This document shows, piece after piece, positions 26,450 to 35,478 of a stretch of DNA of 64,000 nucleotides (positions are counted from its first letter, which is position 1; every line of letters begins with the position of its first letter). Origin of the DNA: JAGOPY01 sp964619555 (lineage in GTDB: Bacteria > Bacteroidota > Bacteroidia > Bacteroidales > JAGOPY01); NCBI GenBank assembly GCA_964619555.1, contig CAZUDV010000002.1:248001-312000 (forward strand), given 5' to 3'. The position numbers and the translations under genes are program-made. The notes below the pieces were generated by a model. That model did not search any database, had not been told where the DNA came from, and saw only the letters and a program-made list of their open reading frames with translations.

Positions 26450-26482
26450 GCAGCCTGTCGTCTGACAGGCTGCTTTTTTTTT
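26450..26482 (+). terminator. Intrinsic terminator of rpsT
   Basis: A perfect 10-bp stem GCAGCCTGTC/GACAGGCTGC with a GTCT loop, followed by nine T. Confidence 0.95.
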
Positions 26483-26534
26483 AACATCTCCGGGTATATT
26501 TTCCATTTTTCCCGATAAACAGAAAAAGGAAAAT

Positions 26535-27230
26535 ATGACTTATGATCCAAGAATTCCAATCAAACAGTGGTCGGAAGATGACCGGCCAAGGGAAAAGCTT
26601 CTCCTGAAAGGAAAAGGGGCGCTGAGCAATGCGGAGCTTATCGCCCTGTTGCTGGGCTCAGGAACGCGGAATGAATCAGCTGTGGACCTTGCCAAGCGTA
26701 TATTGGACCAGAGCGGTCACAACCTGGCTGAGTTGTCGAGATTTCAACTGACAGACCTTCAGAAATTCAAAGGTATCGGGCTTGCCAAGGGGGTAACCAT
26801 CATTGCGGCCCTGGAACTGGGCAACCGGAAACGCAGCCAGGATGCGCTGGCAAGGGACAAGGTAGCGGGCAGCAGGGATGTCTTTGAGCTTTTCCATGGT
26901 GATCTGGCAGATGCCCAGTATGAAGCCTTCTGGGTATTGCTTCTGAACCGGGCCAACCGGGTCATCCGAAAGGTCAATATAAGCGAGGGCGGTATCTCAG
27001 GCACGGTGGCAGATCCTAAAAAGATCTTCAAAATGGCCCTGGAACAAAGTGCCAGTTCCATTATCCTCTGTCACAACCATCCATCCGGAAATACCCAGCC
27101 AAGCGAAGCCGATATCAGGCTGACCAGGAAACTGAAAGAGGCAGGGCTGCTGCTGGATCTTCCCGTACTGGACCACCTGATACTGGGCGGGGATAATTAT
27201 TTCAGCTTTGCAGATGAGGGAATGATCTGA
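26535..27230 (+). CDS. radC: RadC-family JAB-domain protein
   Basis: 231 residues. The N-terminal half has a helix-hairpin-helix-like region (LTDLQKFKGIGLAKGVTIIA). The C-terminal half is a JAB/MPN metalloprotease-like domain with the zinc motif HNHPSGNTQPSEADI (His-x-His-x7-Ser-x2-Asp). RadC was once linked to DNA repair, but its biochemical role is unsettled. The last 34 bases overlap the 3' end of the zinc-ribbon gene on the other strand. Confidence 0.93.
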   Translation: MTYDPRIPIKQWSEDDRPREKLLLKGKGALSNAELIALLLGSGTRNESAVDLAKRILDQSGHNLAELSRFQLTDLQKFKGIGLAKGVTIIAALELGNRKRSQDALARDKVAGSRDVFELFHGDLADAQYEAFWVLLLNRANRVIRKVNISEGGISGTVADPKKIFKMALEQSASSIILCHNHPSGNTQPSEADIRLTRKLKEAGLLLDLPVLDHLILGGDNYFSFADEGMI

Positions 27231-27613
27231 AGCATACCGTGAGCCTGGATGCATTCCATCATTCTTTTTTTCAGCTTCCAGCAGGTCATCTGGCGGGTTT
27301 CCAGTTGTTTGGCCAGTTCGTAAGTGGATATTCCGGGGTCCTGGCATACTTCATAAGCAAGCCGGAATGCCTGGGTAAGCGGCAGGTGGCAACCATGAAA
27401 AATCGTATGGGCCGTTGCCGATTCGTCTTTCTTGCAACGTGTGCAGCGCCTGGAATGTGGCGTTTTACCCCTGCAATAATTTACGTTCCCGCACTTGCGG
27501 CATACATAACCCTGCTTCCATTTCTCCCCTGCTATGAATTCCAGTAAAGAATCCTCATCCTGCATCAGGGAATCCAGTTGAAGCGGTGTGATCTGTTGTA
27601 AAAAATCTGCCAT
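27197..27613 (-). CDS. Orphan zinc-ribbon protein related to the N-terminus of IS1595-type transposases
   Basis: 138 residues. A zinc ribbon at about residues 38-65 has CRKCG, then a second knuckle CTRCK. The following helical segment, with ISTYELAKQLETRQMTCWKLKKRM, is like the helix-turn-helix part next to the ribbon in IS1595-family transposases. The DDE nuclease domain is wholly absent, and no remnant of it is seen downstream, where radC occupies the other strand. No inverted repeats were seen. It may be a remnant of an insertion sequence or a domesticated DNA-binding protein. Its frame is intact. Confidence 0.7.
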   Translation of the reverse strand: MADFLQQITPLQLDSLMQDEDSLLEFIAGEKWKQGYVCRKCGNVNYCRGKTPHSRRCTRCKKDESATAHTIFHGCHLPLTQAFRLAYEVCQDPGISTYELAKQLETRQMTCWKLKKRMMECIQAHGMLQIIPSSAKLK

Positions 27614-27736
27614 CCCAAACTTAAATCTGACAACTTGTCATTGGTATAATTATTGCACAAAAATAATAAAAAGTGATAATAAAGCGATTTAATTAAAATA
27701 ATATTTATATTTGCAGCAAATCTTAAATTAAAAAAA

Positions 27737-28252
27737 ATGAAAAAGCTCGGCTATCTTTCCATACTGGTCATCTTCCTGTTCATCGGTTGCAGCAATACTT
27801 CCGGTGATAAAACTGTATCAGATCCCAAAACACAGCCTGTGGTAAAAACAGACGGCGGAAGCGCCACAGCCAGCTCCGTCAAACCGGAACACCTTACTAA
27901 GGAAACTTTTAAGGAAAAGATCATGAACTACGAAAAAAATACCCAGCAATGGGTTTACGAAGGTGACAAACCAGCAATTGTGGATTTTTATGCCGACTGG
28001 TGCCGCCCTTGCAGGATGATTGCTCCGATCATGGATGAACTGGCAGTTGAATACCAGGGGAAGGTGAACTTCTACAAAGTGGATACGGAAGTGGAGAAAG
28101 AACTGGCGGCGGTATTCGGGATCACCAGCCTACCAACTGTGGTTTTCATTCCCGCATCTGGCAATCCATCCGCCCAGAAGGGGGCCATGCCCAAGGAATC
28201 CTACAAGCAAATCATCGATGAATTTTTGCTGAAAGCACCGGTGACCAATTAG
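27737..28252 (+). CDS. Thioredoxin-domain lipoprotein
   Basis: 171 residues. A lipoprotein signal (FLFIGCSN, Cys about 18) and a short Ser/Thr-rich linker lead to a thioredoxin domain with the active site WCRPCR (about 92-97) and the cis-proline TSLPTVVF. The Gly of WCGPC is replaced by Arg, which usually shifts the redox potential. Located in the periplasm or outer membrane, it may reduce or rearrange exported disulfide proteins. It is strongly similar to the cytosolic thioredoxin 110 bases downstream (EHLTKETF, FYADWC, YKVDTE), a clear tandem duplication. A TATATTTG box at 27706-27713 is a probable promoter element. Confidence 0.88.
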   Translation: MKKLGYLSILVIFLFIGCSNTSGDKTVSDPKTQPVVKTDGGSATASSVKPEHLTKETFKEKIMNYEKNTQQWVYEGDKPAIVDFYADWCRPCRMIAPIMDELAVEYQGKVNFYKVDTEVEKELAAVFGITSLPTVVFIPASGNPSAQKGAMPKESYKQIIDEFLLKAPVTN

Positions 28253-28362
28253 GATCTGCATTCACGGATTTTTTAAGATACCGGATTCGGAAAATCTAAA
28301 GGAATCGCAGACCAGAGTAAAAAAACCAGATAACAGAAATATTAAACTAAAAATTAACAGAT

Positions 28363-28737
28363 ATGGCGTTAGAGCATTTGACCAAAGAAACATTCCTTTC
28401 AAAGGTCTTCGATTATGAAAAAAATAAAGAGTGGAAGTTCCAGGGTGAACTCCCCTGCCTGATAGATTTTTATGCCGACTGGTGCGGACCGTGCAAAATG
28501 GTCGCTCCCATTCTTGAAGAACTGGCAGTTGAGTATAAAGGCAAAATAAATATCTACAAAGTTGACACGGAGGAAGAGCAGGAACTGGCCGGAGTATTTG
28601 GCATCCGCAGTATCCCTTCGCTATTGTTTTGTCCTTCAAACGGAACTCCGCAGATGGCAATGGGCGCCTTACCAAAGGATACTTTCAGGCAAGCCATCAA
28701 CGATATTCTTTTGAATAAGAAATCCACCGAAAATTAA
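28363..28737 (+). CDS. trxA: Thioredoxin
   Basis: 124 residues with no signal. The active site is FYADWCGPCKMVAP and the cis-proline segment RSIPSLLF. This is the cytosolic partner of the lipoprotein version just upstream. It ends before a good terminator. Confidence 0.92.
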   Translation: MALEHLTKETFLSKVFDYEKNKEWKFQGELPCLIDFYADWCGPCKMVAPILEELAVEYKGKINIYKVDTEEEQELAGVFGIRSIPSLLFCPSNGTPQMAMGALPKDTFRQAINDILLNKKSTEN

Positions 28738-28761
28738 TTGAATTTTATCTGATAGATGACG

Positions 28762-28796
28762 CCGGCTTTCCTCGCGGACAGCCGGCATTTTTTTTG
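28762..28796 (+). terminator. Intrinsic terminator after trxA
   Basis: Stem GCCGGCT/AGCCGGC (12-base loop) followed by A and eight T. Confidence 0.85.
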
Positions 28797-28823
28797 ATGC
28801 GGGAATCCGTTATATTTGCGCTG

Positions 28824-29492
28824 ATGGTAAATAACATCAACCATACGGACAGTATCCTCCTGTCAACAGCTTACTTTCCGCCGGTAGAATACTTCGCCTG
28901 CCTCGTGGGCGCAAAAGAAATCGTGCTTGAACAAAAAGAGACTTTCCCCAAACAGACTTTCAGGAACCGATGTCAGGTAATGACAGCAGCCGGGAAAGTT
29001 ACACTGGTCGCGCCGGTCGTCCGACCCGGAGGAAACCATTCGCAAACCTCAGAGATTGGGTTGTGTTTTAAGGAACCATGGCAAAGAAACCACTGGAAAA
29101 CCCTGATAACAGGGTATGCCTCTTCTCCCTTCTTTAATTATTACGCTGACCTGATTTCGCAAATGCTGTTCCAAAAGGAAGTCAACCTGTTCCGTTTTAA
29201 CTTGCAAATTATCCTAAATATCTGCGACCTACTTGAATTGTCCCCCAAAATCAAATCGAACGACAGATTTGAAAAGAACCCGGAAAGATCGGCAGATTAC
29301 CGGAATCTTATCCATCCAAAAAAAACGACAACTTTTCATATTATTCCATATCCGCAGGTATTCATCCATTTGCATGGATTCATCCCCGGGCTGAGCATCC
29401 TGGACCTGTTGTTCAATCTTGGGCCGGAGTCACGGGATTACCTGGTAAAACTTTGGAATGCCAACAGGAAAGTCAACCAGCAACTCTTCTGA
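28824..29492 (+). CDS. WbqC-family protein
   Basis: 222 residues from the ATG at 28824. The start is set there because the upstream TATATTTG (28811-28818) looks like a -7 promoter box and would leave almost no leader. The landmarks LLSTAYFPPVEYFACLV, RNRCQVMTAAGKVTLVAPVV, WQRNHWKTLITGYASSPFFNYY match WbqC, a family found in polysaccharide and O-antigen clusters and in isolation in Bacteroidota. Its chemistry is unknown. The last 20 bases overlap the 3' end of the NlpC/P60 gene. Confidence 0.82.
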   Translation: MVNNINHTDSILLSTAYFPPVEYFACLVGAKEIVLEQKETFPKQTFRNRCQVMTAAGKVTLVAPVVRPGGNHSQTSEIGLCFKEPWQRNHWKTLITGYASSPFFNYYADLISQMLFQKEVNLFRFNLQIILNICDLLELSPKIKSNDRFEKNPERSADYRNLIHPKKTTTFHIIPYPQVFIHLHGFIPGLSILDLLFNLGPESRDYLVKLWNANRKVNQQLF

Positions 29493-30252
29493 TCAGTCTC
29501 AATGCGTGGGTGTAACGTTTCAGGCCGGTATTGAAAATACCATAGTGGTCGATCGGATCGATCTGTACTTTCCCGGAACAATGAATAACATGCCCCTGGT
29601 CAAGCAGAATACCGACATGAGAAATGATGCCATCGTCATGGTCAAAGAATGCCAGGTCGCCCGGGGTTCCTTCGCTGAGCAGGTTGATCAGTTCGCCCTG
29701 TGCAGCTTGCCGGACAGCATCCCTTTCCAGGCGGATGCCATGTTGCTTGAAAACAATCTGGGTAAATCCTGAACAGTCCAACCCCATATAAGTCCTGCCG
29801 CCCCACAGATAAGGGCAGGACAGGTATCCCTTTGCAGTTGCCACCAGTTCGAACATCCCGGTAAATGCAAAGCGGTGACTGATTCCCTGGAAGGTAAATT
29901 CCTCCTGGTTGAATGACATTTTATTGTCGTCTGAAAGGTACAGGCTGCAGCCGGCCGGCAGAAACAGCCGTTCCTCGCCCCGCATGACCATGTCATGCAT
30001 ATGATGCCGGTTCACATTCAATGGATGATGCAGGAAGGTCTGATAGGCTCTTTCGTCAAGAAAACTGATCTGCTTGAAATCAATCCATCCCCTGTAATTG
30101 TCATACTCCGTATTGACAAGCAACCAGGGACCGCTGCTTTCAAGTATTTCGAACATTTCTCCAAATAAGAGCTGGGTAGTCATTTCTGACCTGTCAGATG
30201 GTTCGCTCCTGACGGGTATAACCGCTAGCCTGCAAATTCCGAAATCCATCAT
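29473..30252 (-). CDS. NlpC/P60 (C40) peptidase with SH3-like domain
   Basis: 259 residues. The N-terminal ~125 residues are an SH3-like region (AVIPVRSEPSDRSEMTTQLLFGE, PWLLVNTEYDNYRGWI). Residues about 135-255 are an NlpC/P60 domain with the catalytic Cys in MGLDCSGFTQ, His in ISHVGIL and a third polar residue in VIHCSG. Such enzymes cut gamma-D-glutamyl-meso-diaminopimelate bonds in peptidoglycan peptides, and those with this domain order often act on recycled or intracellular tripeptides. No signal peptide is visible, so a cytoplasmic recycling role is likely, which fits the AmgK/MurU genes elsewhere in the window. Confidence 0.88.
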   Translation of the reverse strand: MMDFGICRLAVIPVRSEPSDRSEMTTQLLFGEMFEILESSGPWLLVNTEYDNYRGWIDFKQISFLDERAYQTFLHHPLNVNRHHMHDMVMRGEERLFLPAGCSLYLSDDNKMSFNQEEFTFQGISHRFAFTGMFELVATAKGYLSCPYLWGGRTYMGLDCSGFTQIVFKQHGIRLERDAVRQAAQGELINLLSEGTPGDLAFFDHDDGIISHVGILLDQGHVIHCSGKVQIDPIDHYGIFNTGLKRYTHALRLIRRVAG

Positions 30253-30325
30253 TATTTGTATATGAATGCAAATTTAACCAGATTATCTCTAAATTAGCAG
30301 TGAATTCAATTCATCATCCGGCAAT

Positions 30326-32389
30326 ATGAATGGAAACAGCGACAAGCGCGAAATACTTTCTAAAATAGCCCTGTTCATTTCTGCCGTTGTCCTTCTGGTC
30401 ATTGTATTTCCGAAGGAAGGCAGGTTCAAGTATGAATTCACCAAGGGAAAACCCTGGCTGCATGACGATTTGTATGCTCCTTTCGATTTTGCCATAATCA
30501 AATATGAAGATGAATTGCAATCGGAGCAGTCAAAAGTCCTGGAAGATCTGAAACCTTACTTCAATCTGGATACATCTGTCCAATCAAGACAAAAAGCCTT
30601 GTTTGAAGTTGAATTTAACGAGTACTGGATAGAAAAATATGGTCATATAAACGCATTCCCTTCGAACAGGGAAAAATCGTTCGAAGCAGGCACCCAGCTC
30701 CTGGACACCCTTTTTATTCATGGTATCATTCAAATTGCCCCTTCAGTCGAGGACAAGCCAAGGGAGTATGAGATCAACGTCCTGACAAGGAATGTGGCCC
30801 GGGAGACCACCCTGAAAAATGTTTTCACATTGCAGCAGGCCAGCGATTACATTCTGGCAAACAAATTCCGGTTCGAACCGGGTGACAGGGACAAGATGCA
30901 ATCCCTGCTTACCAATGTCCTGACACACAATCTCTTTTACGATCCAAATAAGACCACGGCCGAGAAAGATGCGTCATTGTCAAGGATCAGTCCATTCCAT
31001 GGAATGGTACAACAGGGTGAGCTCATCATTTCCCGTGGCGCACTTATCAACGATAGCCATTACCGCATCCTCAATTCGTTGAAGACCAATTACGAAGCAC
31101 AGCTCGGTACATCGAAAGCATTTTACGCCATCACCGGTGGACAAGCGATCCTTACCTCGGTTTCCATTCTCGTCCTGGCATTATTTCTTTTTATTTACAG
31201 GAAGGACATTTTCGCCAATAATAAAAAGATCTTTCTCATCCTGCTGTTAATATTCATGATGGTATTCACGGCCAGCATGGTCGCCCGACTGGATATCAGC
31301 TACTTTTACCTGATCCCGGTGTGCCTTGTCCCGGTCATTATCCGGGTATTTTTCGACACGAGGCTCGCGTTGTTCGTACACCTGATCACCATATTCAACA
31401 CCGGGTTCATCGTTCCCAACAGTTTCCAGTTTGTATTCATCCAGCTGATGGCAGGGGTGGTAGCCATTATGAGCATTAAGCGCCTGGAAAGAAGGTCGCA
31501 GTTTATTTATACTTCGTTTTTTGTCTTCTGCACCTACATAACGATTTATATCGGGTTGATACTGATGCAGGAAGGTAATTTGCGCGGAGTTGAGCCAGGC
31601 CAGGTATACAAAATGGCTGGCAATGCCGTACTGCTCCTCTTCGCTTACCCGATCATCTATGTTATCGAAAGACTTTTTGGGTATATTACCGACGTCACGC
31701 TCATTGAACTGGGCAACAGTAACAATAAGATTCTGCGGGAACTGGCCGAAAAAGCTCCCGGGACCTTTCAGCATTCCCTGCAGGTAGCCAATCTGGCGGA
31801 AGAAGCCTCCTATGCCATAGGGGCCAATAGCCTGCTGGTCAGGGTCGGGGCCTTGTACCATGACATCGGGAAGATAGAAGCCCCGATGTACTATATTGAA
31901 AACCAGGTCTCAGGTGTCAATCCCCACGATAAACTGTCGTATGAGCAAAGTGCGGAGATCATTATCAAACATGTGACCTACGGACTTACTCTTGCCAGGA
32001 AATACAAACTTCCTCCGGAGATCACCGATTTCATCGCCATGCATCATGGTACCCGCAAGGTGGAATATTTTTATATCAAGCAAAAACAGGAGAATCCAGA
32101 TAAAAGCCTGGATGAAAAAGCCTTTACGTATCCCGGGCCAATCCCGAATTCAAAAGAAACTGCCCTGGTCATGATGGCTGATTCTGTGGAAGCCGCCTCC
32201 AGGAGTTTCATCAACCCGGATGAAAAATGCATCGGTGAAATGGTTGACAAAATCATCTCACGTAAGCTTGAATCTGAACAATTCAGCAATGCGGACCTTA
32301 CCCTTCAGGATATCTCCCGTACCAAGGAGATCTTCAAAAAGAAACTCATGACCATTTACCATGTCAGGATCAGCTATCCGGAAGATTAA
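30326..32389 (+). CDS. 7TM-HD (PgpH-type) cyclic di-AMP phosphodiesterase family protein
   Basis: 687 residues. One N-terminal helix (about 11-29) and a large extracytoplasmic 7TMR-HDED domain (about 30-265) are followed by about seven membrane helices (about 275-460). The C-terminal ~200 residues form the HD domain, with HSLQVANLAEEA, ALYHDIGKIEAP, and HHGTRKVEYFYIK. In PgpH this domain hydrolyses cyclic di-AMP. No c-di-AMP synthase (DisA/CdaA) gene is in the window. It stands alone and is divergent from the NlpC/P60 gene with a 73-base gap. Confidence 0.88.
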   Translation: MNGNSDKREILSKIALFISAVVLLVIVFPKEGRFKYEFTKGKPWLHDDLYAPFDFAIIKYEDELQSEQSKVLEDLKPYFNLDTSVQSRQKALFEVEFNEYWIEKYGHINAFPSNREKSFEAGTQLLDTLFIHGIIQIAPSVEDKPREYEINVLTRNVARETTLKNVFTLQQASDYILANKFRFEPGDRDKMQSLLTNVLTHNLFYDPNKTTAEKDASLSRISPFHGMVQQGELIISRGALINDSHYRILNSLKTNYEAQLGTSKAFYAITGGQAILTSVSILVLALFLFIYRKDIFANNKKIFLILLLIFMMVFTASMVARLDISYFYLIPVCLVPVIIRVFFDTRLALFVHLITIFNTGFIVPNSFQFVFIQLMAGVVAIMSIKRLERRSQFIYTSFFVFCTYITIYIGLILMQEGNLRGVEPGQVYKMAGNAVLLLFAYPIIYVIERLFGYITDVTLIELGNSNNKILRELAEKAPGTFQHSLQVANLAEEASYAIGANSLLVRVGALYHDIGKIEAPMYYIENQVSGVNPHDKLSYEQSAEIIIKHVTYGLTLARKYKLPPEITDFIAMHHGTRKVEYFYIKQKQENPDKSLDEKAFTYPGPIPNSKETALVMMADSVEAASRSFINPDEKCIGEMVDKIISRKLESEQFSNADLTLQDISRTKEIFKKKLMTIYHVRISYPED

Positions 32390-32479
32390 ATTCCTTTCAG
32401 CATGACCCGCCAACGACACTATCCAATAAATTTGGAATAAATCTAAATTCCTCAAAAAGGTTTTCATATTTAAATTTTC

Positions 32480-32487
32480 TACCTTTG
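32480..32487 (+). promoter_or_regulatory. -7 promoter element ahead of the FMN riboswitch
   Basis: TACCTTTG, an exact TAnnTTTG match, 17 bases before the riboswitch P1 stem. No good TTG was found at the -33 position. Confidence 0.5.
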
Positions 32488-32503
32488 CCGGCGTAATTAA
32501 AGA

Positions 32504-32622
32504 TATTCTTCAGGGCAGGGTGCAATCCCCGACCGGCGGTGAAAGTCCGCGAATCCCGACCCAATCGGGACCGATCCGGTGAAATTCCGGAACCGACAGT
32601 TAAAGTCTGGATGGAAGAAGGA
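32504..32622 (+). promoter_or_regulatory. FMN riboswitch (RFN element)
   Basis: The conserved RFN landmarks are in order: P1 arm TTCTTC (32506-32511), AGGGCAGGGTGCAATCCCC, GACCGGCGGT, AAAGTCCGCGA, a variable stem with CCCGACCCAATCGGG, GATCCGGTGAAATTCCGGA, CCGACAGTTAAAGTCTGGATG, and the closing P1 arm GAAGAA (32614-32619). This aptamer binds FMN. A terminator-like hairpin (32673-32698) follows as expression platform, so high FMN should stop transcription of the receptor gene that starts at 32718. Confidence 0.95.
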
Positions 32623-32672
32623 TTTCTGATCTATCCGCCATTGGCGTATACCGTCATGAATTTATAATTCCG

Positions 32673-32698
32673 CCCTGGAGAATTTGTCCGGGGTTTTG
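32673..32698 (+). terminator. Terminator hairpin of the FMN riboswitch expression platform
   Basis: Stem CCCTGGA/TCCGGGG (one G-T pair, loop GAATTTG) followed by TTTT, between the aptamer and the receptor start codon. The alternative antiterminator pairing was not worked out. Confidence 0.65.
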
Positions 32699-32717
32699 TC
32701 ATTTATAGAATGGAATT

Positions 32718-35291
32718 ATGAAAGGAAAATTACTTTACGCCAATTTGATCATCGTTTTTGTTTTCAGCCAGTTAGCGATTAGTGGCCAATGTTTGATAAG
32801 TGGGAAGATTGTAGGCTCCGGTTCAGGGCAGCCCATCCCATCGGTCAATATCCGAATTGCAGGTTCTGATAAAGGAACGGCTACTGATAATTTCGGCTAT
32901 TTCATTTTAAGGGCCCAATGTTCCAGCCAGACATTGGTTTTCAGTAGTATCGGCTATTTGACGGATTCCCTTTCCATCTTTCTTAAGGGGGAAGAAAGCG
33001 TGGATCTTGGCGTCATTGCCCTGCGGAAGGCTTCCATCGGACTGGAGGAAATCAGTATCATTGCACCGGAAGCTCAGGACCGGCGCACCCCTGTTTCCGT
33101 CTCTTCCATCAGGAGCGAAGCGATCGAGCAACGGCTCGGCGACCAGCCACTGCCTGTCATCATGAATTCAGCTCCCGGCGTCTATGCCACGCGCACCGGC
33201 GGTGGCAGCGGGGATGCAAGCGTCAACATCCGCGGATTCAAGCAGGAAAATGTCGCCCTGCTTCTGAACGGCATCCCCATTGGAAGCGTGGAAAACGGAC
33301 TGGTATACTGGAACAACTGGCTGGGTCTCACTGAAGCCACGCAACAGATCCAGGTCCAAAGAGGGCTTGGCGTGTCGAATGTGGCGCTGAACTCAATCGG
33401 AGGAACCATCAATATAATCACCAGGACCACCAATATTGAGAAAGGCGGAAGTCTAAAGTTTTCCCTGACCGATTACGGCAATTTTAAAACCACGCTCATG
33501 CTGTCGAGTGGCTGGTTAAAGAATAATTTCTCCGTTACATTCCTGGGTTCCCGGTTTTCCGGACCGGGTTACGTTGACGCCACTTACAATTCAGGATGGG
33601 CCTATTATTTGTCCATGACAAAAGAGTTCAACAAAAGGCATATGATTGTTTTCACTGCGCTTGGCAATCCGGAAAAACACGGACAAAGGAACTTCAAAAT
33701 GACCCGGGATGAAATTGACCGCTATGGTCTTAAATACAATAAAGACTGGGGCAGCTACAATGGAGAAATCAATAATGCCAGTGAAAATTTCTATCACAAA
33801 CCGCACCTTAGCCTGAACCATTACTGGAACATCGACGAAACCAGCCTGTTGGCGACTTCATTCTACATTTCATATGGTTCCGGCGGGGGCAAATGGAATG
33901 ACTCATTTGGAAACAATCCGTGGATATTCAGCTATTACAATCCCAGCGGACAGATTGACTGGGAGACCATTTACCAGATCAACGACACCAATACGCAGGT
34001 ATATACGCTGGCCAATGGCACGGACACCAACGGATACAGTGTCAATATCCAGACCGATTTCCTGGCCAGCCACATATGGACAGGATTATTATCGACCTAT
34101 AAAAAGGACCTGGGGCCGTATTTCAAACTAACGGCCGGAATCCATGGAAGGCTCTTCCGGTCAACGCTTCAGCAAAAAGTCAGGGACTTGCTCGGTGGGG
34201 ATTTCTACATCGATGGGTATACTTATGCAGTCGATGGTGTCGGGGGCCGGGATCAGGTAAGGCATGTCGGCGATATTGTGAAGATAGATAATGGCGCCAT
34301 AAACGACTATTTAGGTGTTTTCGGCCAACTCGGATACAGTGCCGGAAATTTTTCAGCTTTCATGGCCGGTACCCTTTCAGGTAACTGGTACCGTCGTACC
34401 GATCCTTACAACTATATACAAAATCCTGAAAGTGATTGGGTTTATAAGTCGGGTTATGACCTAAAGCTGGGAGGTAATTATAATCTGAATGAGTACCATA
34501 ATATCTACCTGAACGGTGGCTACTTTTCAAGGGCTCCCTATTTCAAGTTCGTATTCGGCAATTTCAATAATATTCCTACGGAAAATCTTAAAAATGAGAA
34601 GACCTGGGCGGTGGAGGCCGGCTACGGCCTGAACCTGAAAGCCACCCGGTTTCGTATCAATTCCTATTATACCCGGTGGGCAGACAAATCCATCCTGACC
34701 AACGAATACAACCAGTTTGAGGACCCATCCATGGTTCAGGGGCTGGATGCCCTTCACATGGGCATAGAAGCAGAACTGGAGCAAAAAATAACGCCCTGGC
34801 TTTCTGCAGGGGGAAGTCTCACGGTGGGTAACTGGCAATGGAAAAACAACGTCACTGCCCTGGTATTCAATGACGATAATGCAGTAGTGGATACCATCAA
34901 TGTTTACGCAGACGGTTTATACGTTGGAGATGCTCCGCAAAAGCAGGTTACGTTGTTTGCAACCGTAAGAATCATGAAAGCCGTGACACTTTCAGCCTAT
35001 TATAATTATTACGATGACCTCTATGCTGATTTCAGTCCCAACACAAGGACCAATCCCGATGACGATGCCCAGCCTTACAAGCTGCCTGCTTATCATAACC
35101 TGGATATGTATGCCAGTTGTCCGTTCAGGATCGGCCAAATACAAGCACAGATCGATGCGGGATGTCAGAATGTATTGAATTCCAGCTACATCATTCGGGG
35201 CCAGGATGGCGTCACGCATACCGCAGAGGATTTTACTGGTTTCTGGGGATTTGGCCGGACCTTTTTTATCACATTTATGGTACGATTCTAA
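32718..35291 (+). CDS. TonB-dependent receptor under FMN-riboswitch control (candidate flavin receptor)
   Basis: 857 residues. Signal peptide (residues 1-23, cleavage near ISGQC), a carboxypeptidase-regulatory-like repeat (about 26-110, ISGKIVGSGSGQPIPSVNI), a plug domain (about 130-240, VNIRGFKQENVALLLNGIP, SIGGTINIITR) and a large barrel ending FFITFMVRF. It moves a ligand across the outer membrane with TonB energy. Being the only gene directly behind an FMN riboswitch, its likely ligand is riboflavin, FMN or a precursor/analogue. There is no SusD-like partner, which fits a small-molecule receptor. The Oar-like receptor 187 bases downstream is probably separate. Flavin transport is inference from the riboswitch alone. 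Confidence 0.85.
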   Translation: MKGKLLYANLIIVFVFSQLAISGQCLISGKIVGSGSGQPIPSVNIRIAGSDKGTATDNFGYFILRAQCSSQTLVFSSIGYLTDSLSIFLKGEESVDLGVIALRKASIGLEEISIIAPEAQDRRTPVSVSSIRSEAIEQRLGDQPLPVIMNSAPGVYATRTGGGSGDASVNIRGFKQENVALLLNGIPIGSVENGLVYWNNWLGLTEATQQIQVQRGLGVSNVALNSIGGTINIITRTTNIEKGGSLKFSLTDYGNFKTTLMLSSGWLKNNFSVTFLGSRFSGPGYVDATYNSGWAYYLSMTKEFNKRHMIVFTALGNPEKHGQRNFKMTRDEIDRYGLKYNKDWGSYNGEINNASENFYHKPHLSLNHYWNIDETSLLATSFYISYGSGGGKWNDSFGNNPWIFSYYNPSGQIDWETIYQINDTNTQVYTLANGTDTNGYSVNIQTDFLASHIWTGLLSTYKKDLGPYFKLTAGIHGRLFRSTLQQKVRDLLGGDFYIDGYTYAVDGVGGRDQVRHVGDIVKIDNGAINDYLGVFGQLGYSAGNFSAFMAGTLSGNWYRRTDPYNYIQNPESDWVYKSGYDLKLGGNYNLNEYHNIYLNGGYFSRAPYFKFVFGNFNNIPTENLKNEKTWAVEAGYGLNLKATRFRINSYYTRWADKSILTNEYNQFEDPSMVQGLDALHMGIEAELEQKITPWLSAGGSLTVGNWQWKNNVTALVFNDDNAVVDTINVYADGLYVGDAPQKQVTLFATVRIMKAVTLSAYYNYYDDLYADFSPNTRTNPDDDAQPYKLPAYHNLDMYASCPFRIGQIQAQIDAGCQNVLNSSYIIRGQDGVTHTAEDFTGFWGFGRTFFITFMVRF

Positions 35292-35478
35292 TTATAAATC
35301 CCTGATTATCAATCATATTTTTTTGTTAACATACCATTTTTTACTGAGTAATTGTAAATCAATTTTTTAGCAATTATTGATTAAAATCTTCTGTTATTTT
35401 GTTAACAAATTGGTAACAGGGCGAGATACATCTTTCCCTAATTTCGCCCCAAATTGAAATTTCAATAAACTTAACACT

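Noticed and set aside
31247..31861. 204-residue minus-strand ORF
   Set aside because: Antisense to the membrane region of the 7TM-HD gene.
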